The position numbers and the translations under genes were made by a program. Under the pieces are notes generated by a model. That model worked only from the letters and a program-made list of their open reading frames with translations, was not told the DNA's origin and searched no databases. 7,054 nt of DNA from DAOTVY01 sp041082245 (GTDB taxonomy: Bacteria; Chloroflexota; Chloroflexia; DTKN01): positions 1 to 7,054 of the forward strand of contig JBDOIE010000091.1 of NCBI GenBank assembly GCA_041082245.1, given 5' to 3'. Below, in pieces: positions 1 through 6,442 of the stretch (positions within the stretch are counted from its first letter, which is position 1; each line of letters opens with the position of its first letter).

Positions 1-48
1 AGGCGAGGCCGGATTCGCCTGCTCCTGGAGCGCGGACTGGTCGGCCTG

Positions 49-1362
49 ATGTCGCGTCTCCCCGGCCTGGGCCGCGGCGGACGCTTCACCCGCCAGGTGG
101 CCGTGACCCTTTTCTCCCAGGTACTGACGCTGGGATTTGCCCTGGCAACGTCGGCTATCATAGCCCGCTGGCTGGGCCAGGCCGGGAAGGGGATCGTCGC
201 GCTCGCGCTGCTGGTGCCGGGACTGCTGGTCCTTTTCCTGGAAGGAGGGCTGGCCGCTGCCAATACCTACTTCGCGGGCTCCCGCCGGCTCGGGATCGAT
301 GCTCTCGCCCAGAATGCGCTGGCGTACTTGCTCTTGGTGTTGCCCTTAGCGGCGGCGGTGTTTGCGGTGTTGTTTTTCACCGGGTGGTTGGGGAAACTGG
401 TGCCCGGGGTGCCGCTCTGGCTGTTGCTCATCTCGGTGCTGGAATTCCCCTTCCGGTTGCTGATCAGCGCGTTCTCCGGGATCCTGCGAGGGCTGCAGCG
501 CATCACCCTGGTGAACGTCGTGACGCTGCTGGACGGCCTGATCACGCTTCTTTTTACAGTGCTGCTCGTGATCGTCGTTCCGATGGGTCCCGCGGGAGCC
601 CTCCTGGCTTCCCTGGCTGCGGTGCTGGTGAACACAGCCTGGGTAAGCGCCCTGGTGCGCCGCCACGGCGGCCGTCTTTTCCCGCGCTGGAGCCGTCCGG
701 TGGTGCAGGCTACCCTCTCTTACGGCTTGCGGGGATATGTCGCCAACGTGCTCGCGTTTTTCAACTACCGGCTGGATATGCTGCTTGTGAACGGGTTCTT
801 GGGCCCTGTAGGCGTAGGAATCTACAGTGTCTCTGTGCGCTTGGCGGAACTGTTGTGGTATTTGCCGAACGCGGTGTCGTTTGTCCTTTTTCCGAAGGCA
901 GCAGCAACCTGGGCGAGGGAGATGAACGCATTTACCCCGCGGGTCCTGCGAGCTACGCTGGCCTTAACCGCGGGTGGCGCGTTGGTCCTGGCGCTTCTCG
1001 GCCGGCCGCTGATCCTGGCGATCTACTCTCCGACTTTTGCGAGCGCTTACCTCCCGCTCCTTCTCCTCCTCCCGGGCGTAGTGCTCCTTGGAGGAGGCAA
1101 GGTGCTGTCGAACGAAGTGGCCGGGCGCGGCTACCCTCACTACAACTCGTGGAGTTCGGCCGTAGGGCTGGTGATGACGGTCTTGTTTGACCTCGTACTG
1201 ATCCCGCGCTACGGGGTCCCTGGGGCATCTTTGGCGTCCACGCTAGCCTATGGCTCGGTGTTTGTCGCGTCCCTGTTCCTGTACCGGCGAGCGAGCCGCC
1301 AAAGCGCGGTACGGGAAAGTGCGCAGCCGGCGAGCGCCGTTTCGGAGGAGGACCGTGTTTAG
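49..1362 (+). CDS. Wzx-type polysaccharide flippase (MOP/PST superfamily membrane protein)
   Basis: This 437-residue, very hydrophobic protein has about 12 predicted membrane segments by eye (roughly residues 17-38, 48-71, 86-112, 120-142, 153-175, 179-202, 225-250, 255-285, 303-327, 332-350, 367-388 and 394-415). Length and topology fit the polysaccharide-transport branch of the MOP flippases, which move undecaprenyl-linked repeat units across the cytoplasmic membrane. Family-like signatures are ARWLGQAGKG (39-48) after the first helix, RGYVANVLAFFNYRLD (228-243) at the start of the second half with its helix-embedded Arg241 and Asp243, GIYSVSVR shortly after, and NEVAGRGYPHYN (355-366). The tail after about residue 415 is hydrophilic and its end encodes the ribosome-binding site of the next gene. 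The start is uncertain: the frame is open to the left window edge and ATG 49 has only a distant GGAG (27-30). However, ATG 49 leaves a typical short N-terminus before helix 1, and it overlaps a TGA at 47-49 in another frame. The substrate cannot be read from the sequence. Confidence 0.9.
   Translation: MSRLPGLGRGGRFTRQVAVTLFSQVLTLGFALATSAIIARWLGQAGKGIVALALLVPGLLVLFLEGGLAAANTYFAGSRRLGIDALAQNALAYLLLVLPLAAAVFAVLFFTGWLGKLVPGVPLWLLLISVLEFPFRLLISAFSGILRGLQRITLVNVVTLLDGLITLLFTVLLVIVVPMGPAGALLASLAAVLVNTAWVSALVRRHGGRLFPRWSRPVVQATLSYGLRGYVANVLAFFNYRLDMLLVNGFLGPVGVGIYSVSVRLAELLWYLPNAVSFVLFPKAAATWAREMNAFTPRVLRATLALTAGGALVLALLGRPLILAIYSPTFASAYLPLLLLLPGVVLLGGGKVLSNEVAGRGYPHYNSWSSAVGLVMTVLFDLVLIPRYGVPGASLASTLAYGSVFVASLFLYRRASRQSAVRESAQPASAVSEEDRV
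1344..1351 (+). promoter_or_regulatory. Strong ribosome-binding site for the gene at 1355
   Basis: GGAGGAGG lies inside the last codons of the flippase gene. The first GGAGG is 6 bases from the GTG at 1355, and the second lies 3 bases away. This site decides the start of the following glycosyltransferase. The more upstream in-frame ATG at 1250 has no comparable site and would add 35 residues of Arg-rich, shadow-like sequence encoded entirely within the flippase gene. Confidence 0.85.
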
Positions 1363-2647
1363 GGCGGCTGCCCCTGCGCCGGACTCGAATGGACGAGCGG
1401 AACGGCGGGTACTGTGCATCGCTTATCATTTCCCGCCAATGGGTGGGATCGGTACGCAGCGTACCCTGAAGTTTGCGCGTTATCTCCCCGAGAGCGGTTG
1501 GATACCGGTCATCCTGACGGCCAGGGAGCCCGGTGCAGGTCCGGAGGACAGGTCCCTTTTGGCCGAGGTACCCCCGTTCGTCTCCGTCCATCGAAGTCCG
1601 GTTTTCCGGTTGCCGGGATGGCTACCGTGGCGTGTCCGGAACTGGATTGCCCGCTGGCTGTTTCTGGTGGACGAGCAGCTCGGCTGGCTGCCCTTCGCGG
1701 TGTCCGTTGGAAAGCGCATCCTCTCTTCCGGGAAGATCGATGCCCTTTTCTCCACGGTGGCTCCTTTCACGGCTCATCTGATCGCTCTCGCGCTTCACCG
1801 GAGCACCCGGCTCCCCTGGGTAGCCGATTTTCGTGACCTCTGGGTCGGCAACCCTGCCATGCGTTTTCCCACCCCGGTGCATACACGGATCGCGAGTTCC
1901 CTCGAACGGGCGGTTATCTCGGAAGCAGCATGGGTAACGGTGGTGAGCGAGCCGATGCGGGAAGCGCTCTGCTCGCGCTATCCAGACCTTCCGCCGAGTC
2001 GGGTCGTTTGCCTTCCGAACGGGTACGACCCGGCCGATTTCGTCGGGGTGGAGCCGCTCGGGCAAGATCCTGCGCGTTTTACGCTGGTCTACGCGGGCTC
2101 CTTTTACGGAGCGAGGTCGCCGAAGACTTTTTTCCAGGCCCTCGCGGGCGTGTTGTCCGATGGAGTCGTCCCGCGGGACCGGATTCGCGTCCGCTTTGTG
2201 GGAAACATCGGTCAGGCTGCACGGCGGGAGATCAGCGCGCTGGGCTTGACCGACGTGGTGGAGGTGGTGGGGTATGTTCCACACCGGCAGAGCATCGCTT
2301 ACCTGTTGGGCGCAGATGCCCTGCTGCTGGTCGTCGCCGCGGGTAGCGGCAGTGAGGTCGTGCTTACGGGGAAAATCTTCGAATACCTTGCTGCGGCAAA
2401 GCCGATCCTGGCCCTGGTGCCGGCCGGTCCAGCGGCGGACCTGATTTGTAGCGCCCGCGCCGGAACGGTCGTGGACCCGCGGGATGTTCCGGCGATCGGA
2501 GCCGAGATCGCCGGCTTCTATGCGCGGTGGTGCCAGGGGGAGCTCCGGTGCACGCCGGACCCCACGGTCGTCGCGCGATACGATCGGCGATGCCTTGCAG
2601 CCGCGCTGGCTCGGTTGCTCGACGAGGTTACCCGGGAGAGGTCGTGA
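1355..2647 (+). CDS. GT-B fold glycosyltransferase (GT4-like), GTG start
   Basis: With the GTG start this is a 430-residue protein, a usual length for GT-B glycosyltransferases, which transfer a sugar from a nucleotide donor to the growing lipid-linked glycan on the cytoplasmic side. The N-terminal domain begins at about residue 19 with a beta strand, followed by the loop HFPPMGGIGTQR (25-36), typical of a GT4-like subgroup involved in polysaccharide assembly. DFRDLW (158-163) and LPNGYDPADF (220-229) mark the middle of the protein and the linker into the C-terminal domain. The donor-binding domain opens with TLVYAGSFYG and contains GKIFEYLAAAKPIL (from Lys340, Glu343), the region that normally contacts the nucleotide-sugar. 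No signal peptide or membrane helix is seen. It overlaps the flippase by 8 bases and the next gene by one base (TGATG), so translational coupling is likely. Donor, acceptor and linkage cannot be inferred. The family call is firm, and the GTG start is well supported by the site at 1344-1351. Confidence 0.9.
   Translation: MFRAAAPAPDSNGRAERRVLCIAYHFPPMGGIGTQRTLKFARYLPESGWIPVILTAREPGAGPEDRSLLAEVPPFVSVHRSPVFRLPGWLPWRVRNWIARWLFLVDEQLGWLPFAVSVGKRILSSGKIDALFSTVAPFTAHLIALALHRSTRLPWVADFRDLWVGNPAMRFPTPVHTRIASSLERAVISEAAWVTVVSEPMREALCSRYPDLPPSRVVCLPNGYDPADFVGVEPLGQDPARFTLVYAGSFYGARSPKTFFQALAGVLSDGVVPRDRIRVRFVGNIGQAARREISALGLTDVVEVVGYVPHRQSIAYLLGADALLLVVAAGSGSEVVLTGKIFEYLAAAKPILALVPAGPAADLICSARAGTVVDPRDVPAIGAEIAGFYARWCQGELRCTPDPTVVARYDRRCLAAALARLLDEVTRERS
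2636..2641 (+). promoter_or_regulatory. Ribosome-binding site for the gene at 2647
   Basis: GAGAGG (within GGGAGAGG, 2634-2641) lies 5 bases before ATG 2647 and inside the end of the preceding glycosyltransferase gene. It supports ATG 2647 over the in-frame ATG at 2527, which would add 40 residues ahead of the Rossmann strand. GTG 2644 directly precedes the ATG and could serve as an alternative start one codon earlier. Confidence 0.7.
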
Positions 2648-3609
2648 TGCGCAGCACTCCCTGTGCCCTGGTGACAGGGGCTGCCGGTTTCACGGGACGG
2701 CATCTGGTTGCGCACTTGGCCAACTTCGGATACCGTGTGACGGGAGTGGACGTCCGGGATTGGCCGGCGGCTCCCGTACCGTTTCAACGCTGTGACCTGT
2801 TCTCCTCGCAGCTCGAAGAAGTAATGGCGCAAGTGCAACCACACGTTGTGCTCCACCTGGCGGCGCTGACGGACCCCACACTGCCGTTTGTAGACTTCTT
2901 CCGGGCAAATGTACTGGGCACGTTGCGCCTCACCCAGGTGCTGGCCCGACACTGTCCACGAGCCCGCATCCTGGTCGTCAGTTCGAGCGCGGTATACGGT
3001 GCATCCTCGTCCAGCGGGTTGCCGCTGGATGAAGAGGCGGCTTTCCGACCGGTATCGGCCTACGCCTTGAGCAAACTGATCCAGGAGTTTGTCGCAGTGC
3101 ACCAGGCGACGGAGCACGGGCTGTGCCTGATCAGGAGCCGAACGTTCAATATCACCGGGCCCGGCGAGAGTGAACGCTTTGTGACCTCTGCCTTCGCCCG
3201 ACAGATCGCGGAGATCGAGGCCGGTGGCCAGGAACCAGTCATCCGAGTGGGCAACCTGGAAAGCGTGCGCGATTTTACCGATGTGCGGGACGTTGTGCGG
3301 GCGTATCGCTTGCTTGTGGAGCTGGGCAAACCTGGCGAAGTGTACCACGTCTGCTCGGGCCGCGGGACATCCATTCGATGGGTGCTGGATTTCCTTCTTT
3401 CTCTGAGCATACGCCGGGATATCACCATCGCATTTGACGCGCAACGGTTTCAGCCCGCTGACGTTCCGATCCAGATCGGAAGCAATGCCCGGATTCGGGC
3501 GTGCACCGGCTGGCAGCCGGAGATCCCGCTGGAGCAAACCCTCCAGGATGTGCTGGAGTACTGGCGAAATCGTGCAAGGGTTGCGTTGGGGGAGCCCAGA
3601 TCCCCTTAG
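2647..3609 (+). CDS. Rmd-like NDP-4-keto-6-deoxyhexose reductase (extended SDR)
   Basis: This 320-residue extended short-chain dehydrogenase/reductase has an NAD(P)-binding Rossmann motif TGAAGFTG (10-17, GxxGxxG). It also has a catalytic Ser cluster SSSAVYG (112-118) and the YxxxK pair in YALSK (Tyr139, Lys143). The C-terminal half strongly resembles Rmd, the GDP-4-dehydro-6-deoxy-D-mannose reductase that makes GDP-D-rhamnose. Matching features are RTFNITGPGESERF (165-178), FARQIAEIE, RVGNLESVRDFTDVRDVV (200-217), GEVYHVCSG, and a terminal TGWQPEIPLEQTL that closes the substrate domain. The reaction would be NAD(P)H-dependent reduction of the C4 keto group of an NDP-4-keto-6-deoxy sugar in the cytosol. 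In known pathways Rmd works after GDP-mannose 4,6-dehydratase (Gmd). Here the neighbour at 3622 is a different type of dehydratase, so the true substrate may not be the mannose derivative. GDP-6-deoxytalose or an N-acetylated product is also possible. Family assignment is firm, the exact substrate is not, and I therefore assign no symbol. Confidence 0.85.
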   Translation: MRSTPCALVTGAAGFTGRHLVAHLANFGYRVTGVDVRDWPAAPVPFQRCDLFSSQLEEVMAQVQPHVVLHLAALTDPTLPFVDFFRANVLGTLRLTQVLARHCPRARILVVSSSAVYGASSSSGLPLDEEAAFRPVSAYALSKLIQEFVAVHQATEHGLCLIRSRTFNITGPGESERFVTSAFARQIAEIEAGGQEPVIRVGNLESVRDFTDVRDVVRAYRLLVELGKPGEVYHVCSGRGTSIRWVLDFLLSLSIRRDITIAFDAQRFQPADVPIQIGSNARIRACTGWQPEIPLEQTLQDVLEYWRNRARVALGEPRSP

Positions 3610-3614
3610 AGGAG
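3608..3614 (+). promoter_or_regulatory. Ribosome-binding site for the gene at 3622
   Basis: AGAGGAG begins inside the TAG stop codon of the reductase gene (3607-3609) and ends 7 bases before ATG 3622. It sits in the widest gap of the window, 12 bases, so independent initiation of the dehydratase is likely even without coupling. Confidence 0.75.
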
Positions 3615-3621
3615 TTGAAGA

Positions 3622-4611
3622 ATGGATTGGCACGGCAAGAAAGCGCTGGTAACCGGTGCCGCAGGGTTCATCGGTAGCCACCTGGTGGAGCGGTTGCTTC
3701 AAGAAGGAGCGTCTGTGCGCGCCTTTGTCCGGTACACGTCGCGGCAGGATATCGGTTTGCTTGCTTTCCTTCCTCCTTTGCTGCTGAAGGAACTGGAAAT
3801 CGTTTATGGGGACTTGCGGGACGCGGAAGCCGTACGGGAAGCCGTGCAGGGAATCGACGTGGTGTTTCACCTGGGGGCACTCATCGCGATCCCTTACTCC
3901 TACCTGCACCCGCGCGAGGTGGTGGAAACGAACATCCTGGGTACACTCAACGTGCTCCTTGCGGCTCGAGATCTCGGGGTGTCCCGCGTAGTGCATACTT
4001 CCACGAGCGAGGTTTATGGCACGGCACAGTATGTGCCGATAGACGAGAAACACCCCCTTCAGGGTCAATCTCCATACTCCGCCAGCAAAATCGCGGCGGA
4101 TCGTCTGGCAGAGAGTTTTTACCGCTCTTTCGGCCTTCCTGTCGCGACTTTGCGTCCGTTCAACACCTATGGCCCCCGCCAATCGGCCCGAGCGGTCATC
4201 CCGACCATCGTGACTCAGGTGGTGGCCGGCCAGGAAGTCAAACTGGGCGCACTCGAACCACGGCGTGACTTTACGTTCGTCTCCGATACCGTCGAGGGGT
4301 TCCTGCGCATCGCTTCCGCACCGGGAGTGGAGGGGGAGGAGATCAACCTGGGGACCGGGCAAAGCATCCGCATCGGGGACTTGGCCCATAAGATTATGGA
4401 GCTTGTGGGGCGCAGGTTACCGATCGTCTGCGAGGAAAAGCGCCTGCGTCCGCAGCTCAGCGAAGTGATGCACCTCCAAGCCGATTCTCGCAAGGCCCAG
4501 CGCCTCTTGGGGTGGCAGGCGCGGGTTTCCTTGGACGAAGGTTTGCGGAGAACCGTCGAGTGGATCCAGGAGCACCTGACCCTCTATCGCCCTGGGGAGT
4601 ACGAGGTGTAG
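3622..4611 (+). CDS. NDP-sugar 4,6-dehydratase, LegB-like (extended SDR)
   Basis: This 329-residue extended SDR has TGAAGFIG (11-18) for NAD+ binding. The active-site segment HTSTSEVYGTA (125-135) carries Thr128 and Glu130, in the Thr/x/Glu pattern used by 4,6-dehydratases such as Gmd (STSE), and is followed by YSASK (Tyr152, Lys156). The set HLGALIAIPYSY, RPFNTYGPRQSARAVIPTIV (178-197), RRDFTFVSDT (214-223) and RLRPQLSEV (274-282) matches, from memory, the LegB-type NAD-dependent 4,6-dehydratases. These include the legionaminic-acid enzyme that acts on GDP-GlcNAc. The expected reaction is internal oxidation at C4, loss of water across C5-C6 and reduction at C6, giving an NDP-4-keto-6-deoxy sugar. 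Databases often label relatives simply as epimerase/dehydratase or UDP-glucose 4-epimerase. The Glu in the active site argues against a plain 4-epimerase. Flanking genes supply a C4 reductase upstream and a nucleotidyltransferase 2 bases downstream. None of the other legionaminate genes is present in the window, so legionaminic acid itself is not supported. Confidence 0.85.
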   Translation: MDWHGKKALVTGAAGFIGSHLVERLLQEGASVRAFVRYTSRQDIGLLAFLPPLLLKELEIVYGDLRDAEAVREAVQGIDVVFHLGALIAIPYSYLHPREVVETNILGTLNVLLAARDLGVSRVVHTSTSEVYGTAQYVPIDEKHPLQGQSPYSASKIAADRLAESFYRSFGLPVATLRPFNTYGPRQSARAVIPTIVTQVVAGQEVKLGALEPRRDFTFVSDTVEGFLRIASAPGVEGEEINLGTGQSIRIGDLAHKIMELVGRRLPIVCEEKRLRPQLSEVMHLQADSRKAQRLLGWQARVSLDEGLRRTVEWIQEHLTLYRPGEYEV

Positions 4612-4613
4612 AG

Positions 4614-5330
4614 ATGAAAGCTGTTATCTTGGCCGGGGGTCGCGGTAGAAGGTTAAGCCCGTTCACAACCATCTTGCCCAAGCCGCTGATGCCGATCGGC
4701 GATGTGCCCATCCTCGAGGTCGTAGTGCGCCAGCTCGCCCGGGCCGGCTTCGAGGAGATCACCCTGGCCGTGGGCTACTTGGCAGAACTGCTCATGGCCT
4801 ACTTTGGAGACGGCCACAGGTGGGGGGTGCAGATCCGCTACTCCCGGGAAGAACGTCCTCTGGGAACTGCCGGCCCCTTGGCCCTCGTGGAGGGACTGAC
4901 TGAGCCGTTCCTGGTGATGAACGGGGACCTCTTGACCAATATCGACTACCGGGCACTGTGGGCATACCACTGCTCGCGCGGTGGCATTATCACGATGGCG
5001 ATTTACCCGCGTGCTGTCCCGATCGACCTGGGGATCGTCCAGGTCGACGACGACGGGTGGGTATACGGCTACATTGAGAAGCCAACCTACCACTACTCCG
5101 TGAGCACGGGCATCTATTGCTTCGAGCCCGGTGCCCTGCGCTATATTCCGCGCGGTGAACCCCTGGATCTGCCGGACCTGGTGCTGAAGCTGATCGCGGC
5201 TGGCGAACGGGTGGCCGCTTACCCGTTCAACGGCATCTGGCTCGACATCGGCCGGCCGGACGACTACGAGCGAGCCCTGGCCGAGTTCGCCGCCCATCGG
5301 GCCGAGTTCCTGCCTGAGGAGGTCCCTTGA
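4614..5330 (+). CDS. Single-domain sugar-1-phosphate nucleotidyltransferase (GDP-mannose pyrophosphorylase-like)
   Basis: At 238 residues this is essentially just the Rossmann-like nucleotidyltransferase domain. It couples a sugar-1-phosphate to an NTP in the cytosol, releasing pyrophosphate. Visible motifs are the nucleotide-binding loop LAGGRGRRLSPFT (6-18) continuing into PKPLMPIG (22-29), EERPLGTAGPL in the sugar pocket, NGDLLTN (103-109) with metal-binding Asp105, IEKPTY (154-159), and WLDIGRPDDYERA (209-221) with the second acidic metal ligand Asp211. The NGDLLTN and LDIGRPDDYERA pattern resembles the catalytic part of guanylyltransferases such as PtmE of the legionaminate pathway, from memory. 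The CBS domains of PtmE and the left-handed beta-helix of full-length GDP-mannose pyrophosphorylases are both absent. ATG 4614 has GAGG at 4603-4606, 7 bases upstream, and begins directly at the conserved MKAVILAGG. An ATG at 4512 would add 34 unrelated residues overlapping the dehydratase. Base specificity (GTP, UTP, CTP or dTTP) and sugar are not determined by what I can see. Confidence 0.87.
   Translation: MKAVILAGGRGRRLSPFTTILPKPLMPIGDVPILEVVVRQLARAGFEEITLAVGYLAELLMAYFGDGHRWGVQIRYSREERPLGTAGPLALVEGLTEPFLVMNGDLLTNIDYRALWAYHCSRGGIITMAIYPRAVPIDLGIVQVDDDGWVYGYIEKPTYHYSVSTGIYCFEPGALRYIPRGEPLDLPDLVLKLIAAGERVAAYPFNGIWLDIGRPDDYERALAEFAAHRAEFLPEEVP
5316..5322 (+). promoter_or_regulatory. Ribosome-binding site for the TTG start at 5327
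   Basis: GAGGAGG ends 4 bases before TTG 5327, and its first GAGG is 7 bases away. An in-frame TGA at 5315-5317 blocks any further upstream start, and no other start codon comes before the conserved N-terminal strand. The TTG is therefore effectively forced. Confidence 0.85.
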
Positions 5331-6442
5331 GGCTTTGCTACGTTGCGAACCCGAACAGCATCCACGTGCGGCGCTGGGTGAGTCACTTCCTTGCTCGCGG
5401 CCACGAGGTACACATCGTCACCTGCCGCCCGGTCGAAACGACACTTCCTGAGGGGGCAGCCTTGCACCGGCTCCACGCCCCCAAAATTCCCCGGCTCCGG
5501 AATCTCGCCGTAGGCCTGGCGGTTCGCCGTTGCATTCGCACGCTCCAGCCCGATGTCGTGCACGCCCATCAGGTCAGTCCGGACGGCTGGCTAGCGGCGA
5601 TGGCCGGCTACCATCCCCTGTTGCTCAGCGCCTGGGGGTCGGACCTCCTGCTCGCGCCGCGCCGTGCCTGGCGATACCGGATGCTGATCCGGTGGGCGCT
5701 CCGGCAGGCGGATGCGATCGTCTGCGTTTCGGAAACGCTCGCCCAGGCGGCACGTAGCTTAGGAGCAGATCCAGCACGCGTGGAGGTCGTTCCCTGGGGA
5801 GTCGATCTTACCGTGTTTCATCCCGCGCCACGTTCGATAGCCGCGCGCCACGCCTGGGGATTGGAGACAGGGCCGGTGGTGGTCAGCGTGCGCGCCATGC
5901 GCCCCCTGTACAATCCCCTGGTGATCGCGCAAGCGATCCCTCACATCCTGTCGCAAGTGCCCAGGGCGCAGTTTGTCGTCCGAACCTACGCGGCCGATGC
6001 CCAGTGCCTGGCACGTTTCCGTTCGCTGGTCGCCCAGGCCGGTGCAGAAGAGCGTGTTTCCTATGTTGGCGAGCTTCCGGACGATCGGGCCATTGCCGAG
6101 CTCTATCGGGCCAGCGATATCGCGATCTCTGTCCCTTCGTCGGATGGCTTACCCCAATCCGTCTTTGAGGCGATGGCCTGCGGGGTTGTACCCGTGCTGA
6201 GCGATCTGCCCTCCCTGCGCGAGTGGGTACGGGATGAGGAAGAAGGGCTGTTTGTGCCTGTCGGGGACGTCTTGGGACTCGCGGAAGCCGTGGTGCGCTT
6301 GCTGAAGGATGCGGACCTGCGGGCACGATTGCGTGCGAACGCGATCCGCCTTGTCCAAGAGCGTGCGGATGCCCGTAAAGCCAAGCAGCGGTACGAGGAG
6401 ATCTACGAACAGCTCGCTCGGGAAAAGTCGGTCCACCGATGA
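5327..6442 (+). CDS. GT4-type glycosyltransferase (GT-B fold), TTG start
   Basis: This 371-residue protein is a normal length for retaining GT4 glycosyltransferases. The N-terminal acceptor domain starts MRLCYVANPNSIHVRRW (1-17), a common opening in which the Asn/Ser/His-rich loop follows the first strand. HAHQ (79-82) and SAWGSD (101-106) follow at strand ends, and VVPWGVDLTVFHP (from about 154) marks the interdomain linker. The donor domain opens with VVSVRAMRPLYNP and ends in SDGLPQSVFEAMACGVVPV (272-290). There the usual Glu-x7-Glu donor motif reads Asp273-x7-Glu281, a variant that I believe also occurs in related GT4 enzymes with an SSDG motif. No membrane helix or signal peptide is apparent, so it should act on the cytoplasmic side of the membrane on a lipid-linked acceptor. 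It overlaps the preceding gene by 4 bases (TTGA) and the next by 4 (ATGA), implying coupled translation. Specific donor and acceptor cannot be stated. Confidence 0.9.
   Translation: MRLCYVANPNSIHVRRWVSHFLARGHEVHIVTCRPVETTLPEGAALHRLHAPKIPRLRNLAVGLAVRRCIRTLQPDVVHAHQVSPDGWLAAMAGYHPLLLSAWGSDLLLAPRRAWRYRMLIRWALRQADAIVCVSETLAQAARSLGADPARVEVVPWGVDLTVFHPAPRSIAARHAWGLETGPVVVSVRAMRPLYNPLVIAQAIPHILSQVPRAQFVVRTYAADAQCLARFRSLVAQAGAEERVSYVGELPDDRAIAELYRASDIAISVPSSDGLPQSVFEAMACGVVPVLSDLPSLREWVRDEEEGLFVPVGDVLGLAEAVVRLLKDADLRARLRANAIRLVQERADARKAKQRYEEIYEQLAREKSVHR

Noticed and set aside
384..1190. A 268-residue plus-strand frame inside the flippase gene
   Set aside because: It is an alternate-frame shadow of a convincing membrane protein. 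Its translation is Gly/Arg/Pro/Ala-rich and of no recognisable family.
1250..1354. A 35-residue N-terminal extension of the glycosyltransferase from ATG 1250
   Set aside because: It lies wholly within the flippase coding region, is Arg/Cys/Ser-rich without family resemblance, and has no ribosome-binding site, whereas GTG 1355 has GGAGGAGG just upstream.
3598..3622. A possible terminator or promoter in the gap between the reductase and dehydratase genes
   Set aside because: The gap is only 12 bases, holds a ribosome-binding site, and shows no hairpin with a T-run and no -10/-35 pair.
2518..4389. A 623-residue open frame on the minus strand, antisense to the reductase and dehydratase genes
   Set aside because: It spans two well-conserved sense genes and their junction, shows no recognisable domain, and is rich in Arg, His, Gln and Ser as expected for the complement of G+C-rich coding DNA. 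Long antisense frames are common in such DNA. Its length is striking but not evidence of a gene.
3622..4611. Annotation of the dehydratase as UDP-glucose 4-epimerase (GalE)
   Set aside because: The active-site TSTSEVYG has the Thr and Glu expected of 4,6-dehydratases, and the RPFNTYGPRQSARAVIPT and RLRPQLSEV segments match LegB-type enzymes better than GalE.
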